In this document: positions 1-13,500 of the stretch, piece after piece | How the letters are laid out: every line of letters starts with the position of its first letter | Numbering within the stretch: the stretch's first letter is position 1 | NCBI GenBank assembly: GCA_963969365.1 | Contig: OZ017761.1 | Location: forward strand, 1,736,001-1,800,000 | Reading direction: 5' to 3' | Length of the DNA: 64,000 nucleotides | Origin: Asterochloris sp. CNOR1 | Lineage: Eukaryota; Chlorophyta; Trebouxiophyceae; Trebouxiales; Trebouxiaceae | Program-made: the position numbers and the translations under genes | The notes under the pieces: model-generated | Database searches by the model: none | What the model was told of the DNA's origin: nothing | What the model saw: the letters and a program-made list of their open reading frames with translations, nothing else

Positions 1-203
1 CACCACGGAATCTTCCGCGTCTAACGATGATCTCAGACAATGCATTGTCTGCCACTCAGCATGACCAGATCTGGCCTGAGCACAGCAAGGAAGACGCTCT
101 AGAGGCCAGGTGATGCCACAATGCCACAGCTATAGCAGCAGGTGTAGGGTCAGGATGTCGCAAGACTTGATGTCCTCCAAAGTGTGAGGTCTTCCAGCAA
201 GGC

Positions 204-800
204 TTAGCACTTTGTCAGGCCAAGGCTGGCAGTGTAAATGTCACAGCATGAGCAGGAGCGTCCATGAAGGAGGCTCCAATGGTGGGAGAGGCTGCATGCA
301 GAAGCGTGTGACTCATGTCTGCCAGGGCTTTTGAAAACCACCATTGCACGCTGTGACAGGGCATGATACATCCTGCTGGGGAGCCACTGAGGAGACTGCA
401 GCTGGGCCTCATGTAAAAAGCTGGCAATCTGTCTTGCCCTGCTGACAGCATGCACATCCAGAAAGAGACTGCGCACCCAGTATGAGATCGCCCACTGCGC
501 AGTCTTAAGGATGCTGTGCTGTTCTACCGGGCTGATGCCACTGGAGAAGGCCACAATGGCGTGAGAGGCTGCTGCTTGCCCTCAGCACTTCCCAGAACAG
601 CAGCATCCTTTCTGCAGGGGCGGCGCTGCCAAGCTCCAGGCTGACATGCCCAACTCTCTGGGCGATGTGTCAAGGCGACCTGCAAATCACTGACCAATGG
701 TCAGGAAGACAACAGGAGGCACTGATGACTCAAGCTGCTGGCAGTGGCAATGACTTTCCCACCTCCAGCCTGTGCCGGAGGGAAGTGCTTCGCTACTGCT
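204..800 (-). other. Sequence duplicated at 9.07-9.8 kb, downstream of lipase gene
   Basis: This stretch, 3' of the lipase gene, is a diverged paralogue of 9072-9800. Shared blocks include the ATGCCCA-containing segment near 640 and 9410, the CCCTCAGCACT block near 580 and 9345, and the CCCACTGC.CAGTCT block near 495 and 9257. Both occurrences encode a similar peptide on the minus strand (TAQW here, TEQW there). It may be an additional 3' exon or UTR of the lipase gene, or a separate repeat; I could not connect it by splice phase. No domain is recognised. Confidence 0.4.
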
Positions 801-1329
801 GAGATGTCGGGTACTGACCTCCTCCGAGAGGCGTGACTGGGGCCCACTGAGCAACTCAGCCATGGTGCTCAAGGCTTCCTGCGGAAGCTGCGGCCGGCAA
901 GGATTGCATTGGCCTGCCTCATCTCCTCCCCCACGATGTCTGCATCCAGGTCTGTGCTGTCTGCGCCAGACGGCAGAGGGAATGTACCAGAGTCTGTGTC
1001 CAGGTCTGGCATGTGAGCTCGCAAGCTGCCACCCTGCACAGGCAGGCAGGGAGCAGGGGTGGGTCTTGCGTGAGCCTATCTGCTCACAGCAGGTCTCTGC
1101 CAACATGTCATTGCCAAATGCAAGTGTCTGCAATTGCAGGCCAGGTGCCATGCACTCTGTCATAGAAGAGTGCCGAGGCTGCATTTGGAATAGCTCACCT
1201 GGGAGCTGCTCCCTACCTGCTTGCGGTGGACTGGTGCATGGCGCTTTGACTTGCACACCTTTGCAGGTGGCCCTGCTCAGTACTGCAGGCAATGTGCCTT
1301 CGACATGGCAGGCACACCTGCAGGCTCAG
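801..1329. other. Stretch with no supported gene
   Basis: Open frames occur on both strands but none shows a domain, a splice-consistent model or a recognisable motif. It may be the 3' UTR of the lipase gene on the minus strand. Confidence 0.3.
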
Positions 1330-4300
1330 TCAAAGGCAGGCCAGATGCTGTGCGCGCAGCGTTGCTGTGATAAATTGAACTGAAGCTAGGTAGGCAGAGG
1401 TCACCTGGGTACTACTTCCTGCCCCCTCCTTGTCTGCCTCTAGGCGGTCCTCAGCTTCCAGCTCCTCAGAGAGGGTACGGCCGTCCTTGCTGTACCGGCC
1501 CTGGAACCAACACCGCTTGTTGAGCAGATCACCGCGTCTGCCTGCCCTGATATAGTCCATCAGGTCTTTCTTGGTGATGCCAAACACGGCCTGGAACAAC
1601 TGCAGGCAGCGCAGAATGTGGCAGTTAGAGGTGCAGGCGACTCTGGCAGCTGCTGAGATGCGGCCTGGGCTGTCAGGCACCAACCATCTCGTCAGCGTCC
1701 CCTGAAAACAGAGGTGTTAGGAAGGGGTTCCCAAACCTGCTGACATGCTCAGCTATTGCCATCCAGGGCGCTTCTTACTGGCCGCAGAGGCAGGCCTAAC
1801 AAAGCTGCGTGCCCATGAGCCACAAGTCAGGCAGGTCAGGAGGGTGGAAGCTGCCAAGAGTCCAGCAACCTGCCCCAATGTCACTGCCACAAAGTGTTGC
1901 GCTGCTATTGCATGCAGCGCCCCGCTGAGATAGACAAGCAAATTATGCGCACAGTGACCTGGCAGCTACTGCCGCCTCACCTCACGCATGCAGGGCTTGC
2001 TGGCCATTGCCAGCAGTGCCTGCCTGCCGCCCTTGCTGGCCTGGTCCATGGTCATGTAGCGCTGGATGACCGCGGCAAAAGACTGCAGTGCAGGGGAGAT
2101 GAGTGCACCTCAGAGCGATATGTGTATCCTGTGCCATTGGCGGCCATCAGCTGAGGAATCAAGCCAAGCTAGTGAGTGGAGTGTCACACACTGTAGTATA
2201 GCCACCATCTTTGTCAATGGACTGGCGCCCAGCTTGTGAAGCTGGCATGCGATATGGGGCCTGGTACGCACTTGTTGCGCTCCTTAAACATGGGGCTGCG
2301 AGATGGGCGCAGCAATGGGCAGGGAAACAACAGACCTCAAATGAAGCCAGCATGCCCTCCCTGTCAGCCTGGCACATCCTGAACACTTCCAAGCACCTCT
2401 GTCTTCCTGCTTGTCTATGCTGCCTGTCAATGCTGTCATTTGCAGATATCATATGGATGCTGCCCCACCCTCACCTTCAGATAGGCCGCCATCATATGAT
2501 GCCTGACACTGGTGTTCCCCAGCTTGCGCCACAGGGCTGCCTCCAGAAAGATGGGGCACACCAGCATGTCTCCCTTCTGGTTCAAGAAAATGCGGTCCCC
2601 GGCCCTCTTGAAGAGCCCCATGAACTTGCCTCCCCTGGCCACGGCATCCTGGTCATTGATCACGCTCCAGCTCTCCACACCTAATGTATTGAGGATACGA
2701 TGTGCTTGACACGAATGCACCGGCAGGCACTGCCAAAAGTGTAGAGGGCCGAGGCAGTGCTGAGCATGCACCAGCCACAGAGGATTGCGTGCAGCCGGCA
2801 TGCTGGATGGGTGCAGGCTGCCGCACTGCCTGCCTCAGTCCCTCGCAGCAGGTGAATACCCGCAAACATTTTGCTCTATCAGCAACACTGCCAAGAAGGG
2901 GGCCTAGCTCACATAGATGTTGCTGCCTGGATGCAGCTGGCCCTGACAAGTCGCAGCAGACATAACCGTGGCGGCACAAATAGCGCAAACTCTGGCCGCT
3001 ATCCAAGAGGCCATGCTGGCTAGCAGCAGTTGACACCAATGTGCAGGCTTCAGTGGTGCATGCTGGTGCAGAGGGATGTGCAGGTGACACCAATGTGCAG
3101 GCTGCCATGTGGAAGTGCATGCTGCGCTGGGAATGCCCAAAGAGACCAGCAAGACCTGAAGCCTACCACTCAAACATCGCTGGCTGCCATGATCTGAAAC
3201 ATGCGATTAGGCCAAGAAGCACCAAATAGCCAAGGGGTGCAGCCCGTGATTGCAGGTCATCAGGCAGTGCAGCATTCCCCACCTGACTTGCAAAAGGTGC
3301 ATGCAAAAGCGCTGTTGCCCACGCGTGGGCTTCCCAGGGCGTAGCAGCTGACCCAGAGGCGGGGGTACTGCTGCTTAAACTCTGTCTGGATGTCATGCGC
3401 AGCCAGCTGGGCAAGCGCTCCGCCCAGGCTGTGGCCTGCAAACCACATTGCCCCACATGGGCTGTCAGCTCCTGGACTATATGTTGGTACCAGGTGGGCA
3501 GCTTGCTGGCATCCCTATGCTGTGGGCTCAAACTGGAGCAGTGGCACCTCAACCATAGGGGAGGCCCTGGTGCTCCAGCTAACTTACTCCGCCTCAGCAG
3601 GTCGCAGAGCAGCTACAGGGCTGCCGCAGCGAGGTCAGGGGCACTCCTGCCAAACAGGCACAGGCTGGCTGCGTCAGAGTCAAGGGTCTAGGATGAGGGG
3701 TATATGTTGTCAAAGCACCGTGAGACAAAGCTCACATGGGGATGGCAGCAATTGGGTTGAAGACAGTGAACAGCTTGCCTGTCAGCAGGATTTTACAGCG
3801 CTGGTCTGGTTCAAGTTTTTCCAGCAAGGCCCCCACACATGCCAGCACCTGCTCCCGCAGGCCGCCCACCAGCCAGGCTTGCAGGAACCCTGCAGGGCCC
3901 AGCACACAGCCTCTCAGTGATGCAGGCTGGCAAGCAGCAGCGCAGGATGCAATTCACTGGCCAAGCAGGGGGCCCATTGAAGCATGTAATGGCCATGCAG
4001 GAAGGCCAACAGCAGCAAGCAATCAGCACTTCAGCAACCAAGCAGAGGGGCCAGGACACAGTGTGACACGCCATCATGCCAGGCTGCAGCCTGGTGCCAC
4101 AAAGTCACAGCATATGCAGGGTGGCCAGCACACAGTGCCACTTGTTGTGCAAAATGGCGGACAGCAGGGGGCACACATGCTGATGGGACACCAGGTACGC
4201 CCCAGCAGATCATTGCGCAGTTGCTCAGCAATCGCTGCAGGTTCAGCAATCTGTGATGTCATGTCTGTTGCACAAGAGGACCAATTCATGTTGCGGCTCA

Positions 4301-7300
4301 AAGACCAGCCTGACCTTTGTGCACTTTGCTCCGTTGTCTGAACCATGTGCCCAGCTTCAGATGAGATGGCTGTTCTCGAGGCCAGGTAGTACGCCACATC
4401 TGCAGCAGACCACTGTGCAGATACTTGAGCCATTTGTTGGACGCTAGACACTGCCATAAGCGCACCCAGCAGCCATCCAGCAGACCCTGCATGGAGGCCA
4501 TGCCCCAGACAGCATGAGGTGTGCATACAGGGCATGTTTAGGGCCTTGGACAGAGGGAGGTGGCATGCAGCTGCAGTGAGGCACACCAGTGAGTGTCAGC
4601 GACTGCACCTGGAAGTCGCTGAGCAGGTTCTGCATGGAGGCCGTGCCGCGGAAGGACAAGACGATGCGCGAGGGAGCCTTAGAGTTGGAACTCCATCCCA
4701 CCAGCACCTGCAGTGTGCGGGATGTTGACAGCCCCAAGAGCCAGCAGGAGGAGGCCATCTGCTGCAAGATAGGACCATGTGCAGCTGGGCTGGGACTAAA
4801 CAGCCCACTCTGCAGCAGCCGGCACAGGGTGGTGTTTGATTGACAAGAAAGCAGAGCCTGTAAGGGGTTGCACCATCAGTTGGCAATACACAATCTGCAG
4901 GGGCTATTGTGAGCTGACAGTCGAGGCTGAACCATGAAGCTGTGCTGAAGGCAGCAGCCGTCGCAAAAAGAGATCACACAAAGTGCTGACCAAGCCACAG
5001 TTGCAGCAGCCACATGGGCAGGCGCAGCATGATGCACTGCCTACATGGGCAGCAGTTGGCTTGCCTTGATGTCTGATGGCTTCACCCAGATCACTTTGTG
5101 ATGCTCCAGCCCATGCAGCCGCTTTGCCAGCTGAATGTTGTACCGAGCATCAGGCTTCTGCAGGCAGAGCACCGGCACAAGGTTCAGAAAGCGGGGCCCA
5201 GCCAGCTGGAGCTGGACGTCTGCACCACTAGAGGCAAGCTTGCATATGCACGCCTACCTCATCGTGGTGCCTGTATACAAGACGTGACCAGTAGAAAGCC
5301 TGCAGGCACCAGGAGGTTGTCACCTCTGTCATCAGGCTGTGCAATCAGCTTGTGGCACTGCAGCTCCCTGTGCTACACTTGCCTTGATGGCAGTCTCAAA
5401 GCAGAACATGGGCATGCCCAAGTCACCAGCAGCAGCCAGGGCCGGGTCGTCTTCACTCCAGGCATAGTGGTGCTGAAACGCCTGCACATAATCGCACGAG
5501 CCATGTGGGATGCAGGAGACCGCCTTGAGATGCAGCAGGGGATACGACACCAAGCCTCTTGGCTCTGTGCCATTGTGCTGGAAGCTATTAGCGTCATGCA
5601 GGGCTCATGCCGCGGTTCAAGTTCCCAAACAAGCATATACCAACATCACCATGGCAGGGCATCCAAAATGCTGCGCTGAGTGACTCAAATACCGGCTCTG
5701 TGTTGTGAGATGCTCTTTGACCAGCAGGCAGGCCTTCCCATGATCACCTACCTGGAGCGTTCTTGCTTCGACGTCCACTCGGGGACTTAGCAGAACACAT
5801 GAGACGCAGACAACAGCGAGCATCACAGTTTGCATGGGGAACAAGCCAAGCCAGATCTGCAGGGCAGCACAGCAGGTGCTGGGTTGAGGGTAATAGCAGC
5901 CTGGGCTGTCAATCTGCAGTTGCAAGGAAGGGGCCGCCAGACGCCATCACTGCACTGTGCAGCACAAGCCCGGCTGGCATTTTGCCTAGCAAGCTAAAGG
6001 CAGCAGCAATTGTCAGCCACCGCACTGCTGTACAGCACCTACCCAGCTAGTGCTTGGGTTGGCAAGCTGAAAGAAGCAGCCGGTGTCAGCCAGAGGAGTG
6101 GTGTGCAGCACATGCCCAGGTGGTGCTTGGCCTGGCAAGCTTGGGAAGCACACTGACAGGTTGCCCACCTCCAAGAGTGCTGTGCAAGTGCCTATTTTCT
6201 GAAACCTGCAGTACAGCATATCATTTGGCCATGTGCTGGCCATGTGAGCGCAGGAGGCACAGCTAGGCAGGAAGGCATACTTGTGATGCTCATTGCCACA
6301 TCGCACCAGAGCAACTGTGTTGAATGTATCATGATCAGAAAGGACATGGTGCGAAGATGAATCTGCAGGCAAGCTGAGCCCAATTCTGCTTGGAGCTTGA
6401 GAATTCCCCATCCTAAGCATTGCACATGTCTGAAGGTGCAAAATGCAACTAGTACTCTGGAACAAAGCACCAGGCAGCTGGTACTGCCAGGCACAACGGG
6501 CTGGGACAAATGATGGCAGATACGACACACAAAGAAGGCTGTTTCGTCAGCGGGATGTTCGCAGACCTGCATGTTCACCACCATGCTGACAACACGAACT
6601 GAAGTGTACTGCACTTGTTTCAGTCCTTTTTGTGCCTTCCACACATAGTAGAAGTACCTGCAGTCAGGGGACACAGGGAGCTGACACAAGGAGCTGACAC
6701 ACAAGCAGATCAGCCCAGCAAGAACAGGGAGTTAGGAAGAGTTAGAAGTGCCCTACCAGATCTCCCACATGAAAGGAAAGATCTGTATGGCAAAACAGCA
6801 GGCCTTAGGGACAAAGCACAAGGTGCAGTGATTAGCATCAGTGCCATTGAGGTAATAGCAACAGCAAACCATGAAAATTGAGGTGAATGCTTTGAATCTG
6901 CCGGATGACTGGCAAAGAAAAGGCCACAGCCTACAATCCCCTGCCTCCTCTGGAGTTGGGGGCCGAGACAGACAGAAGAAGCTTGTGGTTGTCGTGCAAT
7001 TCCCTGCAGGCAGTGCTCGTGCGTCTCCACAATTTGCAAGCCACGGCCCCCACTGCCCTGCCCGCAGCAGCCTTCAATGCTGCCTCCTGTGCTGCCTTGG
7101 AGACTGGGGCGCATCTCGCCGGCAACATTGCTTGAGGCATTGGGCATACAGGGCCCTCACCATCCTTAACAAAGATACTTGTGAGACTCCAAAGTGAGAA
7201 GAAGAAGAGGCCGATCCATCCTGAGACCCTGCAAAGTAAGCTTCTGTCAAGCAGGCACAAGCAAGCAAGTTCCTCTGGCAATTGATTTGGAAATTGTCCC

Positions 7301-8946
7301 CCAAAGCGCACCCAGATGAATACTTACAGAAGCAAGATCTTGGGCCAGTGTAATCTCCAGAAAGGCTCGTCAATACAGAAATGACCACCAGGCTTGTGCC
7401 AGCTGCTGCCTGCTGCACTGCCTTTCTTTTTCTGCTGGGGCACAAACACCTGATTATGCGTCCCGATTGTTTGAAGGCAAAAGGTCTGCGCCCAGTACGG
7501 CACTCTCTCAGAATGACTGCAGCAGCTGAGCGACAAAGTGAAAGCTGCTGAAGGTATGGCATGCCCTTACAGTGAACCACAAGCTCCAGCGAACCACGGC
7601 GCAGGCACTGACCTGCAGTGGCAAGGACAGTACTTCCTGGCAAAATTTGTTCTGCAAGTGTAAAGATCCATAGATTTGTCTGCAGTGGGGCATGCTGAGC
7701 ACCCACCACATTGCTACCCCATTGGCATTTCTGCACCAGGCTATAGACGTTGGGTACCAGGTAAAAGGCCACATTGACGAACTGCAGGACCAGCTCCACT
7801 GACTGCTGTACCACCATGGTCTTTCGGCGGTGCATCCTGCACAGTGCATGCAGTCACTGACCAGGCGTGTTTTTTTACTGACAGCCAAAGCGGCTGTTCC
7901 CATCAGCAAGGGGCACAGGAAGCTTCAAGCCTGCCAGCATGCGGCTGCTGCTGGCGCGCTTACGAAAGTGGTGGGAATGCGATCCTTTGAGCAACGTGCA
8001 GCCAAGCAGACTTTTTGCTCACCAGACTGCTCCCTTCTGATGGGTGTTCCAGACTGCTTTGAACCACCAGCAGCACATCCCTAGCAAGGTGACAAGGTAG
8101 AGGCTGGCCGCCACAGTGTTCCAAATCTGCACCAGGGTGTAAGACAGGCAGGCGTCTAGGTCCCGCTTTTGCTTACAGCTGCAGTCACTGCAACAGCTGG
8201 GCACTGGCAGGCAGCACCAGGTTGGATCAAGAAAGCTGTGCAACAAAGCTGAATCACCTGATAGATGGGTTGACGCAGCGCAGCACGGTCGTCCTGTAGT
8301 AAATTGAGGAGGCATTGAGAAACCTGCTGTTGGCAGATCGTAGCATGCAGAACAAGGAGATGGAAGAGACACGCTACAGCAATGACAGCAAGCAGACTGG
8401 GAGCTCTCCTGGTCCATACCTGCACATACTTCAGCGCGATGAGGGGCACCAGGGACACCACAGCCACCACCTCGGCAGCGACCACGATCCTGTCGGCCGC
8501 CTGCAGTGCGAGACGCAATTGCTTGGAGGAGGTGCAGCGGACTGCAATGTGACACAATCTCCAGGCTGCCAGGTGCAGCAGCATTGCTGCTGGCTAAGAT
8601 ACAGAGTGCCCTTGCCAACTATACGGGGCTACACAATACCTGACTCACTCTGATATGGCGACGTCAGCACTGCGCATGCTGTGAGCCGCTGACTGAGTGC
8701 ATCGGCAACAAGAGCAATGACACACGCAGCTGCTGGGCTCACCCGGCCCTCCTTGTCTGTCAGGAGCTCAGCGCGCAGCACGACCAGGGGCCTGCCCTCT
8801 GGCGTTCTGGTGAAACGGCCTCCAAAGTCCACATATGCCTTCTCTGGTTCCTGGTGCAGGGGCAAGTCCTCCGCCTTGAAATCCTCTGAGCAGATGGAGG
8901 CATCACTGGCTCTTTTTGCCCAGGCACTGCACTTCATCGTAGCCAC
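1330..8946 (-). CDS. Four-helix membrane class-3 lipase (sn1-DAG-lipase-like)
   Basis: Predicted to hydrolyse acyl esters of glycerolipids at a membrane. Exons in gene order: 8743-8946, 8420-8500, 8258-8293, 8023-8126, 7718-7836, (uncertain 7.3-7.6 kb), 7161-7228, (unresolved; one likely at 6567-6657), 5383-5481, 5258-5299, 5065-5157, 4609-4707, 4411-4450, 3779-3889, 3283-3435, 2475-2680, 1981-2082, 1330-1701. The 5' exons give four hydrophobic helices (for example SLYLVTLLGMCC and WIGLFFFSLWSL). The lipase core follows: LSFRGTAS, YLHSG|FLQAW, the nucleophile elbow GHSLGGALAQ (split by an intron), GSPRVGN and WSVINDQDAVARGGKF. Helices before a Lipase_3 domain recall metazoan diacylglycerol lipases, but substrate is inferred. 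Three introns (donors at 5382, 5064, 3778) appear to use GC donors. The 3' end is either the stop at 1330 or a further splice at 1403. Confidence 0.8.
3028..3106. repeat. Short direct repeat in lipase intron
   Basis: The phrase GACACCAATGTGCAGGCT occurs twice, about 55 bp apart, inside the intron between exons 2475-2680 and 3283-3435. It is an internal tandem duplication with no obvious function. Confidence 0.6.
5951..6150. repeat. Three degenerate 70-bp tandem units in lipase intron
   Basis: Units start near 5951, 6021 and 6092. Each contains a CAGCAC...CCCAG or CCGG segment, then a GGCAAGCT-type core and TGTCAGCCA. They lie in the poorly resolved intron region between the membrane and catalytic halves of the lipase gene. 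Divergence between units suggests an old tandem duplication. Confidence 0.6.
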
Positions 8947-9071
8947 TGGTCATGCGCTCGCATCTGTCATCCAGCCTTGCGCATTCGGATGTTGTTTTGG
9001 GCAGAGATAGGCCTGCCTGCTGTAAGGTGGAGAAGCGATGCAGAGGATCATCGTCTGCCGGGCATGCTTCC

Positions 9072-10200
9072 CTATGACACTGCCTCGTTGTGAGGCCGCT
9101 CCGATTTCAACAGCATGATATGATGGTTGCAGAAGCTGCTGTCCTCTTTCTTTCCAGATTTGTCACCCCGTCCAGATCTTCCGCAACAGTATTTGCGGCC
9201 AAAAACTAGAAAGCCATCCTGAACAGCTGGCAGCCTGCCCATCTGGTACCCGACCACCCACTGCTCAGTCTCGAGCTTCTTCTGCCATTTGCCGGGCTGT
9301 GGCCCCCACAATGAGGTGAGAGGGTGCCTGAGGCTGCTGCTCGCCCTCAGCACTGCCAAAAAGAGCAGCTTCACGGCTTTTCTAGCAATGACGTTGCAGG
9401 CTGACATGCCCAAGTGTGGGCAGTGTTTCACGATGACCTGAAGGATGGTCCTGGTGAACAGGATGTACTCATGCTGCAGACAGCAGTGAAGTGATTCTCC
9501 TTCTTCTCCAGCCTGTGCCTCCTGGGGTGTACTGGACAGCGCTGATATGTTGGATGCTGACCTGCACTACCTGAATCAGGAATGCAGCGCAGCATTCCAA
9601 GCTATTCAGGGCTGGCATGGCTGGGAAGATGGCAGCCGCTGCATCTGCCAGCAATGTGTGCTGTTGCAGGCCAACGGGGCGGGGTCTGCAGAGCTGTAAG
9701 AAAGATTGGAACTGTCGACTGTCAGAGTCAGGCAGGCTGGTCACTTGCGCAGCTATGGCACATTGGTGCAACACTGCAACTCAGGCAGCTGTCCGCAGCA
9801 TGCTCCTAGAACAGCGTGAATGCCGCAGACCACCTTGCTACAGCTGCACATGCTCCTCAGGCCACACTGCTGAGGAGATCAGTTGATGTCAGACCACACT
9901 CAAGACATCGACTGAACATGGCATGGCCAGCTACTCACCTGCCAATGCAGCACCTGAGCCTGTCATCTAGGCAAGCTTGTATGGTGGCATGACAGCTCTC
10001 AGGCCCACAAGACCTGAAGTTGAGTGGTCACGGATCTTGACTTCCTTGATTGCACATAACGCAGAGTGCACAACCACCAGTGTGTTAACAACACTGCAGC
10101 CCTCAGGAGGCAGATGCACAACATTGCAGCCAGGGCTGCTTAGCACCACAGCCTGCTCTGTGGCACCATGCCAACCTGCGGTGCAGCACTCCACTCAAGC
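9072..10200 (-). pseudogene. Decayed duplicate related to the 0.2-0.8 kb sequence
   Basis: This minus-strand stretch is homologous to 204-800. It begins just 5' of the lipase gene and is cut off by the plus-strand F-box gene further right. A 119-codon frame (9072-9431) includes the peptide LETEQWVVGY, matching LKTAQWAISY in the other copy. No lipase catalytic exon is present, so it looks like the tail of a tandem duplicate whose body is lost, or a dispersed repeat. Sequence from 10200 to 10595 holds nothing recognisable apart from the presumed F-box promoter. Confidence 0.4.
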
Positions 10201-10595
10201 TCGCAGGCCTAAGCAAGCAATGGATGCAAGCTGTGCAACCACGCCTGATGTAGATTGACATTGGCACGGATTTGTCCCAGTCACATCCTGTCCTAGCGAG
10301 GGGATGACTTCATGAATGCCACTGGCAGCCGTTCTGAGGTGACAGGTTTGCAGGATCATGATTGGTGGCCACGAGTTGGCCAGTAGAGGCATGGCGGAAT
10401 GGGCTGCTGTAGCAAGCTGCTCTGCTTGTCTGGCAAGACATTGCCTCGGCAGCCAAGATCCACAGCGGATGACGATGAGAGAGAGCCTGCAGGACCACCG
10501 TCATCTCATGTGTGATAAGTGTTAGACTTTTAATTTTTTCTGGTCAACCCTGACCCGAATGGTGAGGCTCCATTTGTTGTTAAGAAGTGACGCTC

Positions 10596-13500
10596 ATGTC
10601 CAGGAAGCGCTCTCGTCCTGACATGGAGGGCGGCTCAGAGGCCACGAGCAGGGACTCCAGCAGGCCCGCATTGCTGGCTCTTCCTCTCGACATTCAGGAG
10701 CAGATCTGGGAGCATCTCGACGCTTTCAGCCTCGTGCAGCTAGAGCTGACCGCCAGGAAGCTCCGTGGGCAGGGGGAGCGGACAGCAAAGCATTTGTTGC
10801 AGTCCAAAGCCTCGGATACAGTCCGTCTCCGGTGAGGCTAGACCCTGTGTCTATCAGCAGGAGTGGGTCCCGGAGCTGGATCCGCCAACACACCGCACAC
10901 TCGACCGTTGTGACCCTTTCCCTTTGCAGTCGCAAGTCCTGGAAGGAGCGCTTGCTGTGGGACCAAGCGGGTGTTGGCTTTGACCGGGAGCTGCTGGTAG
11001 AAGCAGGTGACTTGAATGACAGTTTGAGTTCTCGAAAACTCCCTCTGCACAGCCTTGACCATGCAGCGGCATGGGATGGTCTCAGAAGCTGCATTTGGAG
11101 ATGAACATGGGGATGTGTTTTACAGTAGTCATCACATGCCAGATTGACGTCCTGCGTGCATGTCATCTTGGCTTAATGCATGCAGGGAAGCCTCCCTCAT
11201 TGGATGCTTGGCCGTTGTGTGCCTTGCTGTGACACACTGTGCTCCTGTGCGCAGGCTTCGTCGCTCTTGCACCTAGAGGGAGAGTTCATCGAGTTGGCCT
11301 GGCTCGCATGGGCCCTAAGCTGCTGGTCTCAGACAAGAGCACAGCAGAACAGCCATTCCTGCGGTGGCAGCTGCAAGTCAGGGGGAGGAATGCCTGCGTT
11401 GAATTTGGCGTAGTGCCCGAGACCCACTTGGTGAGAGCCTGGTGCCTCTTCTGCACTGCATGCGTGTGGTCTTTCATGGCTCAGCAGTCAACACCCTGCA
11501 GCCTCTGCTGCTGTTCTGAAAGCCTGCATGCAGGCCGTCTCGCAAATGCAGGCCTTTGAAAACTCACATGTGGGGACTCTCAACAGGGGACAAACGTCCC
11601 CTGTGTGAGGCTGGCATTGTATATGAGCCTCAGCCTCAGCCTTCTCGTGCAGTTTGTCAGCACTTGGAATTGCGCTGCCCCTCATACAAACTGTGCCTCA
11701 TACAGTCTGTCCCTGGCACTCATGCCCAGTTCCTGCGCTGCAGCGGGAGCATGCGTCCCTGCACAAGGCACTGGGCAGCATCGGAGAGCAAGCTGTGGGC
11801 TTTGCTTCACACATTGTCTCCGGCAGCAAGTTACCTATCAAGGTAAGCTTAAAACCCCCAGTGGTGTAGCATGGACGGCCCATGCTACAATGCCTGGCTG
11901 GAGCACACAGGGGCACAGTACAGCATTTCTGCGAACACCAGCACCGCACAGCTCTGCCCTCAGGTGCCTTTTGGACGTTGGAAGTTCATCACGTTGCCAA
12001 GATTCACGCTGCGTTTTGCAAATCTTCCTTTGCAACCCTAAAAGCCCTCAGAAGCCTCCACATCACTCCATGCTTCCCAGGGCGACTGCAGCAGCCTCCT
12101 ATGTTGAGGTGCACTGGCACAGCTGCATGCAGAGCGCAACACCAGCATGCGCCCCCAGACAGGGCTGTTTCCCTTCTGGCCTGCCCGACTCATCATCAGC
12201 ATGATGCGCCAGCCATCGGCGCTCAGATGCTTTCTTGCCACTCATGCATCCAGCACATCCTGTGGGCTGTGTACGCTGCCCTTTGCCCTGGCACTTGGAA
12301 GTGGCTTGGTAAGCACCAATGTGCGCTGCCTGCGCCTTTGGCTTGAGTCTGTCTTGCACAGCAGGCTTTGGTGGGCCCGGCTTCGGAAGAGCTGCATGGG
12401 TGGCCAGCAGGTCAGCACCTGTGGCTGTTAGGAGCAGGCCACAGACCTGTCATAGCTTAGTCTGATGGCCAGTTTTTAATGTGCCCCACTGCAGGTGTAG
12501 CCCTCCTCAGTCAGCATTGTGGGGACGTCACAACCTGGGGTTGTGCCTGCATACCGGCCCCTGCAGGCTGCAGTCAGCAGAGCCCATTCACTTGTGCCAG
12601 AGCATGTATCTTCTAGGCATGTACCTGATTCCACCTGCAGGTCGCTGTCCTCCAGAACAGCGTGGTGGAGATCCTCTGCCGGCAGGGGCGTGTGGAGTTT
12701 TCGATCACCAACCCCCCTGACTGTGTGAAGATGACCTGGGAGAACGGCATAGCCAAGTGCACGCCTTACAGGTGAGCTGCTGTGCCTGTGAGCAGCGCTC
12801 GGGTATCAGGGCTTTTGCAGGGTTGATGGAGGGCATGGCCACTACCTCACATGGAGCTGCTGTAGAGCGACAAGCCCCTGCGCCTGGGGCACAGGTCTGC
12901 CCTGGTCATTTCCAGCAGCACCCCGATGCTGTGATTTTGCTGCGATGCAGGGGCGGCGACACCCTGCGCTTGGAGCACAGCTTCCCCTCTGAGGAGCATG
13001 TCCGCCTGGCGCTGACCTGCTGGCAGAACGGCAGCTTTGAGGTTCTGCACAGCACCGGCGCAGAGCAGCTGCCCCAGGTCCTGCCTCCGTGCCCGGAGGG
13101 GCAGCCCAAGCAGCCGCCGGCGCTGAGGCAGGCAGCACTGAGACATGTGCAGCCGGGGCTGGGCCTGCTGCCGCTGCCCATGGTGCCGCTGCCAGTCGCG
13201 CCGCTGTCCCCCCCTTTGCAGCTGCCGGCAGCCGAGTGGCGCATTGCCGCTGTGCAGGTGGGGGGCCTGCTGTGATGCGTCGTCCTCTGTGTGGGGTGCC
13301 TCTGGCCTCTTGCAGGCCAGGAGCTGTGCCATCTAGCTGGGCTGTGTTCTTGTTGTAGTGGGGCCCTGCAGGTTACCCCAGTGCAGTGGCCACCTCCTGC
13401 TGTACATGCCGCATGCAGGGCGCTGCCTGTGCATGTCTTGGCAAACAATGCCTCATCCAGTGACCTGTAGTCTCTTGCCAGACAGCGCGCACCACCACAC

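Noticed and set aside
687-1292. Overlapping long frames on both strands
   Set aside because: No domain, no splice-consistent neighbours and typical of shadow frames in moderately GC-rich DNA.
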